Below are positions 1 to 9,028 of a DNA stretch of 64,000 nt, piece by piece (position 1 is the stretch's first letter; the number at the start of each line of letters is the position of its first letter). The notes under the pieces were generated by a model that saw only the letters and a list, made by a program, of their open reading frames with translations, searched no databases and had not been told where the DNA came from. The stretch lies in assembly GCA_025928515.1 (NCBI GenBank), contig JAICJI010000005.1:1-64000 (forward strand), written 5' to 3'. The position numbers and the translations under genes are program-made. Source of the stretch: Thermoleophilia bacterium (GTDB lineage Bacteria > Actinomycetota > Thermoleophilia > Gaiellales > Gaiellaceae).

Positions 1-607
1 CCTCGCCCGAGACGTCGCGCGTGATCGAAGGGTTGTCCGCCTTCCGCGCGATCTTGTCCACCTCGTCGATGTAGATGATTCCGGTCTCGGCCTTCTTGAT
101 GTCGAAGTCGGCGGCTTGGATCAGCTTGAGGAGGATGTTCTCGACGTCCTCGCCGACGTAGCCCGCCTCGGTCAGGGCCGTGGCGTCGGCGATCGCAAAC
201 GGCACATTCAGGATCCGCGCGAGTGTCTGCGCGAGAAGCGTCTTGCCGCAGCCGGTGGGGCCGAGGAGAAGGATGTTCGACTTCTGGAGCTCGACGTCGT
301 CGTCCTCCTGTCCCATCTGCACGCGCTTGTAGTGGTTGTAGACCGCCACGGCGAGCGTGCGCTTCGCCTCCTCCTGCGAGACGACGTAGTCGTTGAGGAC
401 GTCGTAGATGTCGCGCGGGCGCGGCAGGTTGTCGAGGTCGAGCTGGGTCGGAATCGTCAGCTCCTCGTCGATGATCTCGTTGCAGAGATCGATGCACTCG
501 TCGCAGATGTAGACGCCGGGGCCGGCGATGAGCTTCTTCACCTGCCGCTGGCTCTTGCCGCAGAAGCTGCAGAGGAGCTGCTCGTTGCCGTCGGTTGCGC
601 GCGCCAT
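1..607 (-). CDS. clpX: ATP-dependent Clp protease ATPase subunit ClpX (N-terminal part, truncated by window edge)
   Basis: AAA+ unfoldase that recognises substrates and feeds them into the ClpP chamber in the cytoplasm. About 200 residues are visible. An N-terminal zinc-binding domain has Cys13, Cys16, Cys35 and Cys38 in the usual C-x2-C-x18-C-x2-C arrangement. Walker A GPTGCGKT lies at about 116-123 and the Walker B segment [10 protein letters not shown] near 180. The ATG at 607-605 is the natural start because the zinc domain begins directly after it. It lies 43 bp downstream of clpP, completing the order tig-clpP-clpX. The C-terminal half of the AAA+ domain lies outside the window. Confidence 0.97.
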   Translation of the reverse strand, partial: MARATDGNEQLLCSFCGKSQRQVKKLIAGPGVYICDECIDLCNEIIDEELTIPTQLDLDNLPRPRDIYDVLNDYVVSQEEAKRTLAVAVYNHYKRVQMGQEDDDVELQKSNILLLGPTGCGKTLLAQTLARILNVPFAIADATALTEAGYVGEDVENILLKLIQAADFDIKKAETGIIYIDEVDKIARKADNPSITRDVSGE

Positions 608-650
608 TTGTCTCTTCTTCTACCTCGAAAATGTCTTTTCGTCTACGCCG

Positions 651-1247
651 TCAGCGGTGCGCGATGACCTGGTCGACGATTCCGTACTGGTTCGCTTCTT
701 CGGCCGTCATGTAGTAGTCGCGCTCCATGTCCTTCGAGACCTTGTCGACGGGCTGGTTCGTGTGCAGGGCGATGATCTCCTCCAAGCGGCGCTTGAGGCT
801 GATCGTCTCCTTGGCCTGAATCTCGATGTCCGTGCCCTGACCTTGGAAGCCGCCCGAGACCTGGTGGATCAGGATCTTGGCATTCGGCAGGGCGGTGCGC
901 TTTCCCTCCGTGCCGGCCGCGAGAAGCAGCGCGCCCATCGACATCGCGATGCCGACACACGTCGTCGCGACGTCGGGCTTGATGAACTGGATCGTGTCGT
1001 AGATCGCGAGCCCCGAGTAGACGGAGCCACCGGGCGAGTTGATGTAGATGTTGATGTCCTTGTCCGGATCCTCGGACTCGAGGTGGATCATCTGCGCGAC
1101 GACGAGGTTCGCGACCTGGTCGTCGATCGGCGTGCCCAGGAAGATGATCCGCTCGTTGAGCAGGCGCGAGTAGATGTCGAAGAAGCGCTCGCCGCGCGAG
1201 GTCTGCTCGATGACGGACGGGATGACGAGGTTCGACGGCGGGTTCAT
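651..1247 (-). CDS. clpP: ATP-dependent Clp protease proteolytic subunit ClpP
   Basis: Serine peptidase subunit that forms the tetradecameric degradation chamber docked to ClpX. The protein has 198 residues, the family's usual length. The catalytic triad is visible as Ser103 (in GIAMSMGA), His128 (in ILIHQVSGG) and Asp177 (in DMERDYYM). A longer reading frame begins 14 codons earlier, but the ATG at 1247 is preceded by AAGGAG at good spacing and fits the family N-terminus. The start codon overlaps the stop of trigger factor (ATGA), indicating translational coupling in a tig-clpP-clpX operon. Confidence 0.97.
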   Translation of the reverse strand: MNPPSNLVIPSVIEQTSRGERFFDIYSRLLNERIIFLGTPIDDQVANLVVAQMIHLESEDPDKDINIYINSPGGSVYSGLAIYDTIQFIKPDVATTCVGIAMSMGALLLAAGTEGKRTALPNAKILIHQVSGGFQGQGTDIEIQAKETISLKRRLEEIIALHTNQPVDKVSKDMERDYYMTAEEANQYGIVDQVIAHR

Positions 1248-2617
1248 GATCGGGCTCCTTCGCTTTGCTGCGGCTGGTCTGGGGTCCAAAGTTTCGTCTC
1301 GGTCGGGGGATTCTCCTTGTCGGGCGTCCAGATCGCTTCACGCGCCTCGGCCTGCGCGAGCGGAATGCGCTTGACCTCGGCGGCGACACGATCGAGCGCC
1401 CGGCGCAGTCGCAGGTCATCCCGCAGCGACTCGAACCGGCCGCTCTCGCGGAGCGCCACGAGCATCTCGTCGGCGTCGTCGCCGATCGCCTCGGCCTGCT
1501 CGCGCACGAGCTCCTCGACCTCGGAATCCGGAACTTCGAGCGAGAGCTGCTCGGCGACCGCCTCGAGCACGAGCTCGCGCGCGACCGAGCGTTGCGCCTC
1601 ATCCTGGAGGCGGGCGACGAGCTCCTCCGGCGCCTGCCCGGTCATGGCGAGGAACGTCTCGAGCGAGACGCCGCGCGACTCGACCTGCCGCGCGAAGCCG
1701 CGCAGCAGCTCCCGCGTGCGCGACTCGACGAGCGGTCCCGCAGCTTCGACCTTCGAGGCGGCGACGAGCGTGTCGGCCGCGTTCGCGCGGAACTGTGTCT
1801 CGACCTCATCCTCGATCTGCTCGCGCAGGCGCGACTCGACGTCATCCCGCAGCTCCGCGAACGTCTCGAACTCGCTCGCCGAGCGCGCGAGGTCGTCGTC
1901 GAGCGGCGGCAGCACTCTCTCCTTGATCTCCTTCACCGTCGCCGCGAGGGACTGCGTCGACCCGTCCGCGAGCTCGAACGACATCTCCTTCGTCTCGCCG
2001 GCGCTCATCCCGACGAGGTTCTGCTCGATCTCTTCGACGACGGCTCCGCGGCCGAGCTCGACGACGTAGTCGCGCCGCGTCTCGTCCTCGGCGACCAGAT
2101 CGACGACCACCGTGTCGTCGGCCGCGACCGGCCGTCCCTCGACGGGGACGAGCTCGGCGACCGTCGAGCGGAGCGCATCGAGCTCGTGCTGGACGAGCTC
2201 GTCCGGCACCTCGACCTCGGCGATCCCGACCTCGAGCTCCTTCCAGTCGGGCAGCTCCGGCTTCGCCTGCACGGCAACCGTCGCGGTGAACTCCCAGTCC
2301 TCGTCGTCGGAGGCCGGAAGCTCGAAGTCGTACTGCGGTTGCTCGACCGGCCGGACGCGCGTGCGTGCGGCGGCGTTCCAGAACCAGCCGCCGATGTGAC
2401 TCTCGACGGCCTCCGTCATCAGCCGCTCGCGTCCGACGCGCTGCAGCAGCACCTGGCGCGGAACCTTCCCCTTGCGGAAGCCCGGCACCTTGACGCTCGA
2501 CGCGAGGTCGTCGGCGGCATGCTCGACTGCGTGATGGACGTCGTGCGACGGCACCTGCACCGTCAACCGGACGCGGTTCTCCGCCAGCTCCTCGACCTGC
2601 GTCTGCACGCGGTTCAT
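1244..2617 (-). CDS. tig: Trigger factor, ribosome-associated chaperone and peptidyl-prolyl isomerase
   Basis: Binds the ribosomal exit tunnel and shields nascent chains. The 457-residue product has the N-terminal ribosome-binding domain with the signature [10 protein letters not shown] at about 44-53. A central FKBP-like domain follows at about 150-240 ([13 protein letters not shown] region), then a long acidic helical C-terminal chaperone domain. The length is typical of the family. It is the first gene of the tig-clpP-clpX operon and its TGA overlaps the clpP ATG. The long open frames on the opposite strand are codon-bias shadows of this gene. Confidence 0.96.
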   Translation of the reverse strand: MNRVQTQVEELAENRVRLTVQVPSHDVHHAVEHAADDLASSVKVPGFRKGKVPRQVLLQRVGRERLMTEAVESHIGGWFWNAAARTRVRPVEQPQYDFELPASDDEDWEFTATVAVQAKPELPDWKELEVGIAEVEVPDELVQHELDALRSTVAELVPVEGRPVAADDTVVVDLVAEDETRRDYVVELGRGAVVEEIEQNLVGMSAGETKEMSFELADGSTQSLAATVKEIKERVLPPLDDDLARSASEFETFAELRDDVESRLREQIEDEVETQFRANAADTLVAASKVEAAGPLVESRTRELLRGFARQVESRGVSLETFLAMTGQAPEELVARLQDEAQRSVARELVLEAVAEQLSLEVPDSEVEELVREQAEAIGDDADEMLVALRESGRFESLRDDLRLRRALDRVAAEVKRIPLAQAEAREAIWTPDKENPPTETKLWTPDQPQQSEGARS

Positions 2618-2659
2618 TCAAGCAGGGAGCAGGCGGGCGAGGTCGAACGTTCGAGGCAC

Positions 2660-2755
2660 GTGAGCGGGTGGATCCTCAGCCTCCTCGGCCTCGCCGGAGC
2701 GATTTGGCTCGCGATGTTCTCGGCCATGGTCTACGCCGTTCGCGTCCGTGCTTGA
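2660..2755 (+). CDS. Possible 31-residue single-pass membrane peptide
   Basis: A short GTG-started frame lies between the divergent trigger factor gene and tRNA-Leu. It encodes one continuous hydrophobic segment (WILSLLGLAGAIWLAMFSAM) followed by a short basic tail, VYAVRVRA. This looks like a single-pass membrane peptide with a cytoplasmic basic end. No strong Shine-Dalgarno sequence is visible. The composition is that of a real membrane helix, but at this length a chance frame in GC-rich DNA cannot be excluded. No function is assigned. Confidence 0.3.
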   Translation: MSGWILSLLGLAGAIWLAMFSAMVYAVRVRA

Positions 2756-2767
2756 GTGGGCGGCAAT

Positions 2768-2850
2768 GCGGGCGGAGGGATTCGAACCCCCAAGCTCCTA
2801 AGAGCACCGGCCCCTAAAACCGGCGTGTTTACCAGTTCCACCACGCCCGC
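2768..2850 (-). tRNA. tRNA-Leu (anticodon UAG)
   Basis: On the minus strand a full cloverleaf folds: acceptor GCGGGCG/CGCCCGC, a class II long variable arm (GCTCTTAGGAGC) and a T-arm with GTTCGAATC. The anticodon stem CCGGT/GCCGG encloses loop TTTAGGG, giving anticodon TAG. CCA is not encoded. Confidence 0.95.
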
Positions 2851-2880
2851 AAGAGCGCCGACAGTCTAGAGTCGCGCGGC

Positions 2881-4851
2881 GTGGCGGGGATGCGGCCTGA
2901 GGATGTCTATGCGCTGACGAGCGTCAGCGACCCGCACATTTCTCCCGACGGAAGCCGCGTCGCCTACGTCGTCAACCGGGTCGACGAGGAGGCGAACGGA
3001 TATCGCACCCGGATCTGGGTAGCGCCGCTCGACGGCTCCGAAGAGCCGAAGCAGTTCACCGCCGGCGGGCGGATGGATCAGTCCCCGCGCTGGTCTCCAG
3101 ACGGACGTTGGCTCGCCTTCGTCTCCAACCGCGACGGCGAGGACGAGAAGGCGCACGGCGAGCTCTACGTGCTCCCGGCAGACGGCGGCGAGCCGCGTCG
3201 CCTGACGGAGGGCAAGCAGAGCGTCGAGTCGATGGCCTGGTCGCCCGACTCCAGCCGGATCGCATTCGCCCGCCGTGTTCCCGACGAGGCGTACGAGGAG
3301 GAGGACGAGCGGCGGCGGCCACCGCGGCGGTTCGACCGCGTCTTCTACAAGCTCGACGGGGTCGGCTGGGTCGGCGACCGCCGCAAGCACATCTTCGCCG
3401 TGGGCCTCGACGGCGATGACGAGCGCCGGCTCACGAGCGGGGACTCCGAGAACGACGAGCCGGCGTGGTCTCCCGACGGCAAGCGCATCGTCTTCACGTC
3501 GATGCGCGGCGACCGCTGGGACGTCGACTTCGTCCAGGCGCTGTGGGAGCTCGACGTCGAGTCCGACGGGGCCGAGCCGAGGCGCCTGACCCAGCCGGAC
3601 GAGTCCGCGGGGCAGGCGTCGTTCTCCCCGGGCGGCTCGCTCATCGCCTACATCCACTCGCCCGAGGACGGCACCTACCCGCACCACAGCCAGATCGCCG
3701 TGATGCGGGCCGACGGCGGCGACCGTCGCATCCTCACGTCCTCGCTCGACCGGCAGTGCGCGCCGTTCCCGTTCTCGCGCGAGCCCGTCTGGGACGGCGA
3801 CCGCATCGCGTTCGGGGTCGAGGACGGCGGCAACGTCCACATCTACGCCGTCGCCTCGGACGGCTCGAGCGAGCCGGAGCTCCTCGTGGGCGGCGAGCAG
3901 TCCACCGGCCTCTACGACGTCGTCGACGGAGCGCTCGTGTACACGGCGAGCACGCACGACCGGCCGCACGAGCTGTTCATCGGCGACGGAACCCGCTTCA
4001 CGTCGGTCTGCGACGAGTTCGTCGCCGGGCGCGAGATCGCCGACGTCGAGCGGTTCACCGCCGTCTCGGCGGACGCGACCGAGGTCGACGCGTGGCTCGT
4101 CCGGCCGCCGGGGTTCGACGAAGGTCGGCGTTATCCCGTGCTACTCACGATCCACGGCGGGCCGTTCTCGCAGTACGGGACGGGCTTCTTCGACGAGGTG
4201 CAGGTGTACGCCGGCGCCGGCTACTGCGTTCTCTTCTCCAACCCGCGCGGCGGCTCAGGCCACAGCGAGGAGTGGGGACGCGCGATCCGCGGTGCGGGTG
4301 ACGGCGCCGGGCCTGGCTGGGGATCGGTCGACTACGAGGACGTGATGGGCGTCGTCGACACCGCGCTCGAGAAGTTCCCGTTCCTCGACGCCGACCGGCT
4401 CGGCGTGCTCGGCGGCTCGTACGGCGGCTACATGACGTCCTGGATCGTCGGCCACACGAAGCGCTTCAAGGCGGCGCTATCGGAGCGCGCCGTCAATCAC
4501 CTCGTCAGCGCGTTCGGCTCGAGCGACCTGTTCTGGATCTTCGAGCGGCAGTTCGGCGGCCCGATGCCGGAGAACGTCGAGGACTGGCTGCGGATGTCGC
4601 CGGCGACCTACGCGTCGGAGATCGAGACGCCGCTGCTGATCGTCCACTCCGAGAACGACCTCCGCTGCAACATCGAGCAGGGCGAGCACCTGTTCACGCT
4701 CCTCCGGCTGCGCGGCAACGAGGTCGAGATGCTCCGCTTCCCGGGCGAGGGCCACGAGCTGTCGCGCTCGGGCTCGCCGGTGCACCGCGTGCAGCGCTTC
4801 GACGCGATCCTCGAGTGGTTCGGGCGGTACCTCTCACCCGGCGAGGGCTGA
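2881..4851 (+). CDS. S9 family (prolyl oligopeptidase/acylaminoacyl-peptidase type) serine peptidase
   Basis: Predicted cytoplasmic peptidase that cleaves short or N-acylated peptides. It has 656 residues. The first ~390 form a TolB-like beta-propeller with recurring SPDG.R/WSPDG blades. The C-terminal alpha/beta-hydrolase domain carries the nucleophile Ser513 in GGSYGGYM, Asp593 in SENDLRCN and His625 in GEGHELSR. All three catalytic residues are present. Start is GTG 2881, with an in-frame ATG at 2890 as alternative. Its stop overlaps by one base the ATG of the small membrane protein that follows, so the two are probably co-translated. Confidence 0.93.
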   Translation: MAGMRPEDVYALTSVSDPHISPDGSRVAYVVNRVDEEANGYRTRIWVAPLDGSEEPKQFTAGGRMDQSPRWSPDGRWLAFVSNRDGEDEKAHGELYVLPADGGEPRRLTEGKQSVESMAWSPDSSRIAFARRVPDEAYEEEDERRRPPRRFDRVFYKLDGVGWVGDRRKHIFAVGLDGDDERRLTSGDSENDEPAWSPDGKRIVFTSMRGDRWDVDFVQALWELDVESDGAEPRRLTQPDESAGQASFSPGGSLIAYIHSPEDGTYPHHSQIAVMRADGGDRRILTSSLDRQCAPFPFSREPVWDGDRIAFGVEDGGNVHIYAVASDGSSEPELLVGGEQSTGLYDVVDGALVYTASTHDRPHELFIGDGTRFTSVCDEFVAGREIADVERFTAVSADATEVDAWLVRPPGFDEGRRYPVLLTIHGGPFSQYGTGFFDEVQVYAGAGYCVLFSNPRGGSGHSEEWGRAIRGAGDGAGPGWGSVDYEDVMGVVDTALEKFPFLDADRLGVLGGSYGGYMTSWIVGHTKRFKAALSERAVNHLVSAFGSSDLFWIFERQFGGPMPENVEDWLRMSPATYASEIETPLLIVHSENDLRCNIEQGEHLFTLLRLRGNEVEMLRFPGEGHELSRSGSPVHRVQRFDAILEWFGRYLSPGEG

Positions 4852-5018
4852 TGCGCACGATCGCCACGGCGATCGGAGCGTTCGCGCTCGTACTCGCGGT
4901 GCTGCTTGCCGCCGTCGGCCAGCTCGGCAAGATCGACAGGCCGACCCTCGTCGTCGTGCTCGCCGCGGCGGCGGTGACAGCCGTGGTCGCGGCCTGGCGT
5001 GCGCGCCGTCACCCCTGA
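4851..5018 (+). CDS. Small two-helix membrane protein of unknown function
   Basis: The 55-residue product has two hydrophobic helices (about residues 3-23 and 31-48), a short polar hairpin (GKIDRPT) and an Arg-rich tail, RARRHP. It is predicted to sit in the inner membrane. Its ATG shares one base with the stop of the preceding S9 peptidase, which supports real co-translation. No family is recognised. It ends three bases before the displaced tRNA-Arg end at 5021, so it is the last gene before the putative island. Confidence 0.6.
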   Translation: MRTIATAIGAFALVLAVLLAAVGQLGKIDRPTLVVVLAAAAVTAVVAAWRARRHP

Positions 5019-5020
5019 GG

Positions 5021-5035
5021 TGGCCCCGGGAGGAA
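5021..5035. repeat. Putative distal attachment site: 15-bp copy of the tRNA-Arg 3' end
   Basis: TGGCCCCGGGAGGAA is identical and in the same orientation to the 3' end of tRNA-Arg(UCG) at 11603-11617. It lies on the side of the island away from the tRNA body. This is the geometry expected when an element inserts into a tRNA 3' end and displaces the original end. The match stops beyond 15 bp on both sides. Confidence 0.65.
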
Positions 5036-5073
5036 GCCAAGCCGCCTGCAAAGAGGCATCTTTCACCCGCCTC

Positions 5074-5095
5074 GGTACCCACCGAGGTACCCACC
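5074..5095 (+). repeat. Tandem 10-bp repeat GGTACCCACC (12-bp period), left island end
   Basis: GGTACCCACC occurs at 5074-5083 and again at 5086-5095. The same arrangement with the same 12-bp period is found at 11494-11515. It lies 38 bp inside the displaced att copy. It could be integrase arm-type sites, or the remnant 3' end of an integrase gene (minus strand reads Val-Gly-Thr twice). Confidence 0.6.
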
Positions 5096-5300
5096 GTACG
5101 AGCCCTAGAGAGGGTTAGCGTGGCAATCGAGGTAGAGGACGCTCGCCCAGCCGAGCCCCTCCGGCCTCGGGACGGCAACGAGCGGGCAGAAACGCCGAAG
5201 CCCGCGAACCGCTTGCGCAGTCCCCGGGCTCCGACGGTGTCTACCCTCGCACAGTCGCCCCAGGCTCGTCAAGTAGCCGCTGAGAGGCGCTCGACGCGGG

Positions 5301-6416
5301 TCATGAGTGCGGCTTGGCGCTGAGGGTGGCGAGGACCGCGTCGGCGGCGGTTCGCGCCGACGCCGGCGTCACCTCGACCCGGAACCGCCGGCCGGCCTGG
5401 CGGAGGATCCGGCCGCTTGCATGCTCGCCCGGCCGCAACTCAGTGAGGACGACGAGGACTCCGGGGCCTCGGAGCTTGATCACGGGGTAGAGGCGTGGCC
5501 TGAGCGCGGCGCGCCAGGTTCCCGGTAGCCGCAGCACCAGGTTGCAACAGCGGAACGTCCACGGCCGCGGGGTCACCGTCAGCGTCGCGAGCAGGCGGTT
5601 CGCCTCGTGCAGGTCGCGCGGCGAGCGAGCGGTGGCGGTGAGGTCGAAGCTGCGCCCGCCGCTGGAGAAGACGAGGCGCGCGAACGGCAGCGGTGGTCGG
5701 CGGAGGACGTTTCGGCGCGTGAGGACGACGGGCAGCGCGAGACGACGGCCGGAGCCGTACGACTCGGCGTACTCGAGCAGTACGACGTGCAGGCCACCGC
5801 GCGATGCGCGCAGCACGAGCCGCGCCCCATAGCGATCTGCGGGGATCTCCATCCACCCCGACCAGCCCGGAAGCAGGCGCACCCCGACTCCGTCCGCCGC
5901 GAGCCGCCCGTTCCGCGGACGCACCACCCTCGGCGGCAGCACGCGTAGCGTGGCGAGCACGGCGTTCACCTTGCGCAGCAAAGATGGGGCGAACGGCTTC
6001 GGGCCAAGGTCGGCCACGACCTCCAGCATCTCGCCGCCGAGCCTGGCGTCGAGGCGCGCGTAGCGGTCATCCCCTGGGAAGCCTTCGAATCCGCCCCGGA
6101 TCAGGTTGCGCCTCCCGAGCGCAAGCGGCGCCCGCGCAGGGCGATGGAACCCCGGCAGGTCCGGCACCCAGGGGCCGTAATTCCAGACGATCAGGTGCAC
6201 GTGCCCGCGCGGCACGCGCACCAGGTTCGCCGAGGAGCGTGCCCGCCGCGGGAGCGGGAAGTCGGCAGCCTGGAACCCTCCGGGGCCGACGAGCCCGTAC
6301 CACCCCGCCGACAGCGAGAGCGTCACTCCGTTGCCGCGCAGCGTGCGGCCGGACGACGCGCTCGCGCCCGTCGCCGCGACGAGGGTCAGCAGCGCAAGGA
6401 ACGCAACGCGCTTCAC
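5301..6416 (-). CDS. Secreted protein with three internal repeats, function unknown
   Basis: The 371-residue product starts at GTG 6416 with a signal peptide (about residues 1-22, KRVAFLALLTLVAATGASAS). The mature part contains three units of about 110 residues. Each begins with an amphipathic strand ending in a Gly-Trp or Thr-Trp turn: VTLSLSAGWYG near 30, VGVRLLPGWSGW near 180 and LVLRLPGTWRAAL near 295. The units close with VLATLRV, LLATLTV and VLATLSA. This is a clear internal triplication of one exported domain. An unpaired CC (FRCCNLV) opens the third unit. No enzyme motif is recognised. It is the first gene inside the left boundary of the putative island. Confidence 0.7.
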   Translation of the reverse strand: MKRVAFLALLTLVAATGASASSGRTLRGNGVTLSLSAGWYGLVGPGGFQAADFPLPRRARSSANLVRVPRGHVHLIVWNYGPWVPDLPGFHRPARAPLALGRRNLIRGGFEGFPGDDRYARLDARLGGEMLEVVADLGPKPFAPSLLRKVNAVLATLRVLPPRVVRPRNGRLAADGVGVRLLPGWSGWMEIPADRYGARLVLRASRGGLHVVLLEYAESYGSGRRLALPVVLTRRNVLRRPPLPFARLVFSSGGRSFDLTATARSPRDLHEANRLLATLTVTPRPWTFRCCNLVLRLPGTWRAALRPRLYPVIKLRGPGVLVVLTELRPGEHASGRILRQAGRRFRVEVTPASARTAADAVLATLSAKPHS

Positions 6417-6463
6417 GCCACCACTACGCGCGTCCCCTCGACAGAGGTCCGGACCTCAGAGGC

Positions 6464-7024
6464 TCATCGGCCCTGGCAGGTCGGTGGGATGACGGTTGGG
6501 GCGTTGGGGTCGTTGGGCGCCTCTACGAACACGAAGAGCGTGTTGGATGTGCGGGTGTCGGCTCCGATGTCCCAGACGATGCTGTCGGCGGGAACGGTCG
6601 CCGGCGCGGTGGCGTAACCACCGGTGACGGCGCCGGGTGAGTTCTTGCCGGCCGCGCGTGCCGTCTGGGCGCCCCAGTACTGGAAGCGCCATTCGATCTG
6701 GTAGCCGCTCTGGTGCAGAGTGTTTTCTGCCTGGCCGGCGGTCTGTCCGATCAGGTTGCAGGCTAGGTCGCTGCTGGCTGCGGTGGTCAGGGTGGGCGGA
6801 TTGGGGCTGATCGAGGCGCCGTGTAGCGGACCGAATGCACCCGCCGTGGCGAGACTGGCGAAGACGAGGATCGCGACGCCGATCGCAGCGGCCGCGACGA
6901 GCCATGGTCGCGAACGGCGGGCAGGAGCGCGGCGGCGCAGGGTGACCGGCTGGACACGCGCAAAGGGCGCGAGCAGTTCGCGAACGATCTCGTCGTCGTG
7001 GTCTAGCTCAAGCACAGGGTTCAT
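6464..7024 (-). CDS. Single-pass membrane protein, probable anti-sigma partner of the adjacent sigma factor
   Basis: The 186-residue product has a charged cytoplasmic N-terminus (about 1-43), one transmembrane helix (about 44-65, WLVAAAAIGVAILVFASLA) and an extracytoplasmic domain. That domain has a PASTA-like stretch, IGQTAGQAENTLHQSGYQIEW, in its first half. The ATG overlaps the stop of the upstream ECF sigma gene by four bases. This coupling and topology are typical of anti-sigma factors, but no zinc-binding HxxxCxxC motif is present, so the role is inferred from position. The extracellular half may sense a ligand. Confidence 0.65.
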   Translation of the reverse strand: MNPVLELDHDDEIVRELLAPFARVQPVTLRRRAPARRSRPWLVAAAAIGVAILVFASLATAGAFGPLHGASISPNPPTLTTAASSDLACNLIGQTAGQAENTLHQSGYQIEWRFQYWGAQTARAAGKNSPGAVTGGYATAPATVPADSIVWDIGADTRTSNTLFVFVEAPNDPNAPTVIPPTCQGR

Positions 7025-7617
7025 GGCTCTCTCTCCTGGTCTGAATCAGTGGGTGTGCGACCGGCGGCGCGAACGAGGCGTCGCTTGGCGCGGGCGAGGC
7101 GTTGGCGAACGGCCTCCGGCGTGCGCCCGGTCATCGCTGCCAACTCGTTCGCGTCGAAGCCGTGCAGATAGCGAAGGAGCAGAAGCGCCCGGTCGTCTGG
7201 GTCGAGGTGCCGCTGAAGCAGGTCGCGCAGTTCGAGCAACTCGAGGTCGTTGCGCTCAGCTGGGTCGGGACGCTGGACGAGCCGTTCGAGCGCACCGCGG
7301 AGACGACGCCGCTTACGCAGTGCCGCGAGCGCACGATTGCGGGCGATCCCGAACAGCCACGCCTCGAGATTGTCGATCTCCGGCAGTTGGTCGCGGCAGC
7401 GGAGCACCTCGTAGAAGCTGTCTTGGAGCAGATCCTCGGCCAGCGCCCGGTTGTCGACCATCTGGGCGAGGAAACGGCCAAGACGGGCCTCAGAGGCGTG
7501 AAAGAGCTGCTCGACAACCTCCGCGGCAGCCCGTTCCGCCAGGCCCTCGGCCGCACGTGTCCGTCCCGGTTCGGAGCCCTCGGGCAAAACGTCGACTTGT
7601 TCAGCGAGTTGCCTCAT
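7021..7617 (-). CDS. ECF-type RNA polymerase sigma factor
   Basis: The 198-residue product has sigma region 2 at about 45-110 (DLLQDSFYEVLR, then NLEAWLFGIARNRALAALRKRRR). Region 4 lies at about 130-185, with the helix-turn-helix LAAMTGRTPEAVRQRLARAKRRL. Both halves needed for -10 and -35 recognition are present. It overlaps by four bases the membrane protein downstream, the probable cognate anti-sigma factor. ATG 7617 is the first start in a 126-bp gap that also holds the hairpin ending the next cassette. Confidence 0.9.
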   Translation of the reverse strand: MRQLAEQVDVLPEGSEPGRTRAAEGLAERAAAEVVEQLFHASEARLGRFLAQMVDNRALAEDLLQDSFYEVLRCRDQLPEIDNLEAWLFGIARNRALAALRKRRRLRGALERLVQRPDPAERNDLELLELRDLLQRHLDPDDRALLLLRYLHGFDANELAAMTGRTPEAVRQRLARAKRRLVRAAGRTPTDSDQEREP

Positions 7618-7692
7618 CTATCCATTGCAGGTGCCGAAACGGCATCTAGCGTGACATCGGCCAATCACCCCGGTACTTCCACACCCGAACAC

Positions 7693-7730
7693 AGCGGTAG
7701 CCCAGCCGCAGCTTCGGCTGGGCTACCGCT
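7693..7730 (-). terminator. Perfect 15-bp hairpin downstream of the second sigma cassette
   Basis: AGCGGTAGCCCAGCC (7693-7707) pairs perfectly with GGCTGGGCTACCGCT (7716-7730) around an 8-nt loop. It lies 14 bp past the stop of the minus-strand gene at 7744. There is no U-tract, so it is either a weak intrinsic terminator or a transcript-end structure. Confidence 0.6.
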
Positions 7731-7743
7731 CGCTCCTGCTCTC

Positions 7744-8457
7744 CTAGTGGGTCTGAATGACGGTGGTGCCGTCGGTGAAGTGGGCGGTGAGGGAGACCAT
7801 CGGGCCGTAGAGGGCGTCGGGGACGTCGGTCCGGTACGTCCAGACGTTGTCCTTCACGGGCACAGTGACCTGCTGGCCGTGCTCGTCGAACGAGACCGAT
7901 GTGACGCCGTCGAGCGCTATCCCGACGAGCGTGTAGGGGGCGCCACCCTCGGTGTAGTCGAAGATCGTTGACGGATGGGAACGGCTGAGCGCATCGTCGC
8001 AGTTCCACTCCGGTTTGGGCGGCCCGACGACGAAGCAGAGGCTGTCCGACTTGGTGGTGATGACGTAGATGTTCTGGCCGCTCGGGATCTGACCGACGAC
8101 ACGAGCCGTGTCGAACAGGAGACCGCCGATGACGGGCATGCAGTGCGGCGGCGGTTGGTCGGGCGAGTGGTTGCAGTTCTGGCCCTCCATGTAGGCCCGC
8201 GTCGCCGGGTCGATCACATCGGCCCCGGTCTGCGGATGCTGCGCCGCGCCGATGCCGTTGAAGGCGCCCAGACCGGCCGCGATCGCGACACCCGCACCCG
8301 CGAGCGCGACCACAGCGACGACCGCCACGAGCACCGGCCGCAAGCGGCGCACTCGGTGCCGTGCCGGCCGCTCGCGGGGACGGTCCGGCCCGGCGTACGT
8401 ATTGAGCACGGAGCGGATCTCCTCCAGCGAGACGAGGCCTTCGCTATGCGTGGTCAT
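7744..8457 (-). CDS. Single-pass membrane protein encoded with an ECF sigma factor
   Basis: The 237-residue product has a basic N-terminal ~50 residues, a transmembrane helix at about 51-74 (RPVLVAVVAVVALAGAGVAI) and a ~160-residue exported domain. Cys residues (QNCNHS, PHCMP, SLCFV, WNCDD) may form disulphides outside the cell. The ATG at 8457 follows GAAAGGAG and overlaps the 3' end of the upstream sigma gene by 14 bases, so the two are coupled. The layout repeats that of the neighbouring sigma/membrane pair, though the exported domains share no obvious sequence. It may be an anti-sigma or an extracytoplasmic sensor. Confidence 0.65.
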   Translation of the reverse strand: MTTHSEGLVSLEEIRSVLNTYAGPDRPRERPARHRVRRLRPVLVAVVAVVALAGAGVAIAAGLGAFNGIGAAQHPQTGADVIDPATRAYMEGQNCNHSPDQPPPHCMPVIGGLLFDTARVVGQIPSGQNIYVITTKSDSLCFVVGPPKPEWNCDDALSRSHPSTIFDYTEGGAPYTLVGIALDGVTSVSFDEHGQQVTVPVKDNVWTYRTDVPDALYGPMVSLTAHFTDGTTVIQTH

Positions 8458-9028
8458 CAGAGCTCTCCTTTCGCTGCTCGACCGTTGGCGCATATCCCGC
8501 CTCGGCGAGCGACAAGGTCAACCGCTTGCGTGCGTCGTGGAGGTTCGACTTCACGGCGCCGACCGAACAGCCAAACGCAGCCGCCGTCTCCTCCTCGCTC
8601 AGCCCTGCCTGCAACCGCAGAACCGCGGTCGCCCGCAGGCGCGGTGGCAGGCGGTCGAACGCCTGCTTGAGCGCGGCTTCACGCCCTTCGGTAGTCGCGC
8701 GCGCCTGCAACTCATCAACGTTGGGAGCGCCGCCAACGCGCAAAAGACGCTCCCGACGCGCAACCTTGAGTGCGCGGCGCGTCGCGATCCGCAGTGCCCA
8801 CGTCCTCACCGCGGCGGGGTCACGCAGCTTGCGGATCCCCCGGCTGATATCGAGGAGCGCTTCTTGCGCTGCATCCTCGGCCGCCCACGATCCGGAGCCG
8901 ACCACCAGCCGCGCCGTCTGCACGACGAACGGGCGCAGCTCGGCGAGTAGCTCGTTAAGCGCGGCGGAGTCACCCGCGTGAGCGCGGCTCGCAAGCGAGA
9001 CGGTGCCCGGTGCCATTTCCATCGTCAC
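8444..9028 (-). CDS. ECF-type RNA polymerase sigma factor
   Basis: The 194-residue product has region 2 at about 20-95 (WAAEDAAQEALLDISRGIRK, VRTWALRIATRRALK). Region 4 lies at about 115-170, with the helix-turn-helix LSEEETAAAFGCSVGAVKSNL. It sits between a truncated sigma gene upstream (4-base overlap) and a membrane protein downstream (14-base overlap), forming a three-gene operon. In-frame starts exist at 9028 and 9022. It is complete and should be functional. Confidence 0.9.
   Translation of the reverse strand: MTMEMAPGTVSLASRAHAGDSAALNELLAELRPFVVQTARLVVGSGSWAAEDAAQEALLDISRGIRKLRDPAAVRTWALRIATRRALKVARRERLLRVGGAPNVDELQARATTEGREAALKQAFDRLPPRLRATAVLRLQAGLSEEETAAAFGCSVGAVKSNLHDARKRLTLSLAEAGYAPTVEQRKESSDDHA

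Noticed and set aside
528-2755. Long plus-strand open frames of about 500 codons opposite clpP and tig.
   Set aside because: They are antisense to strongly conserved genes, are Arg/Asp/Leu-biased as expected for shadows in high-GC DNA, and show no family. Only the last 32 codons (2660-2755) lie outside and are listed separately.
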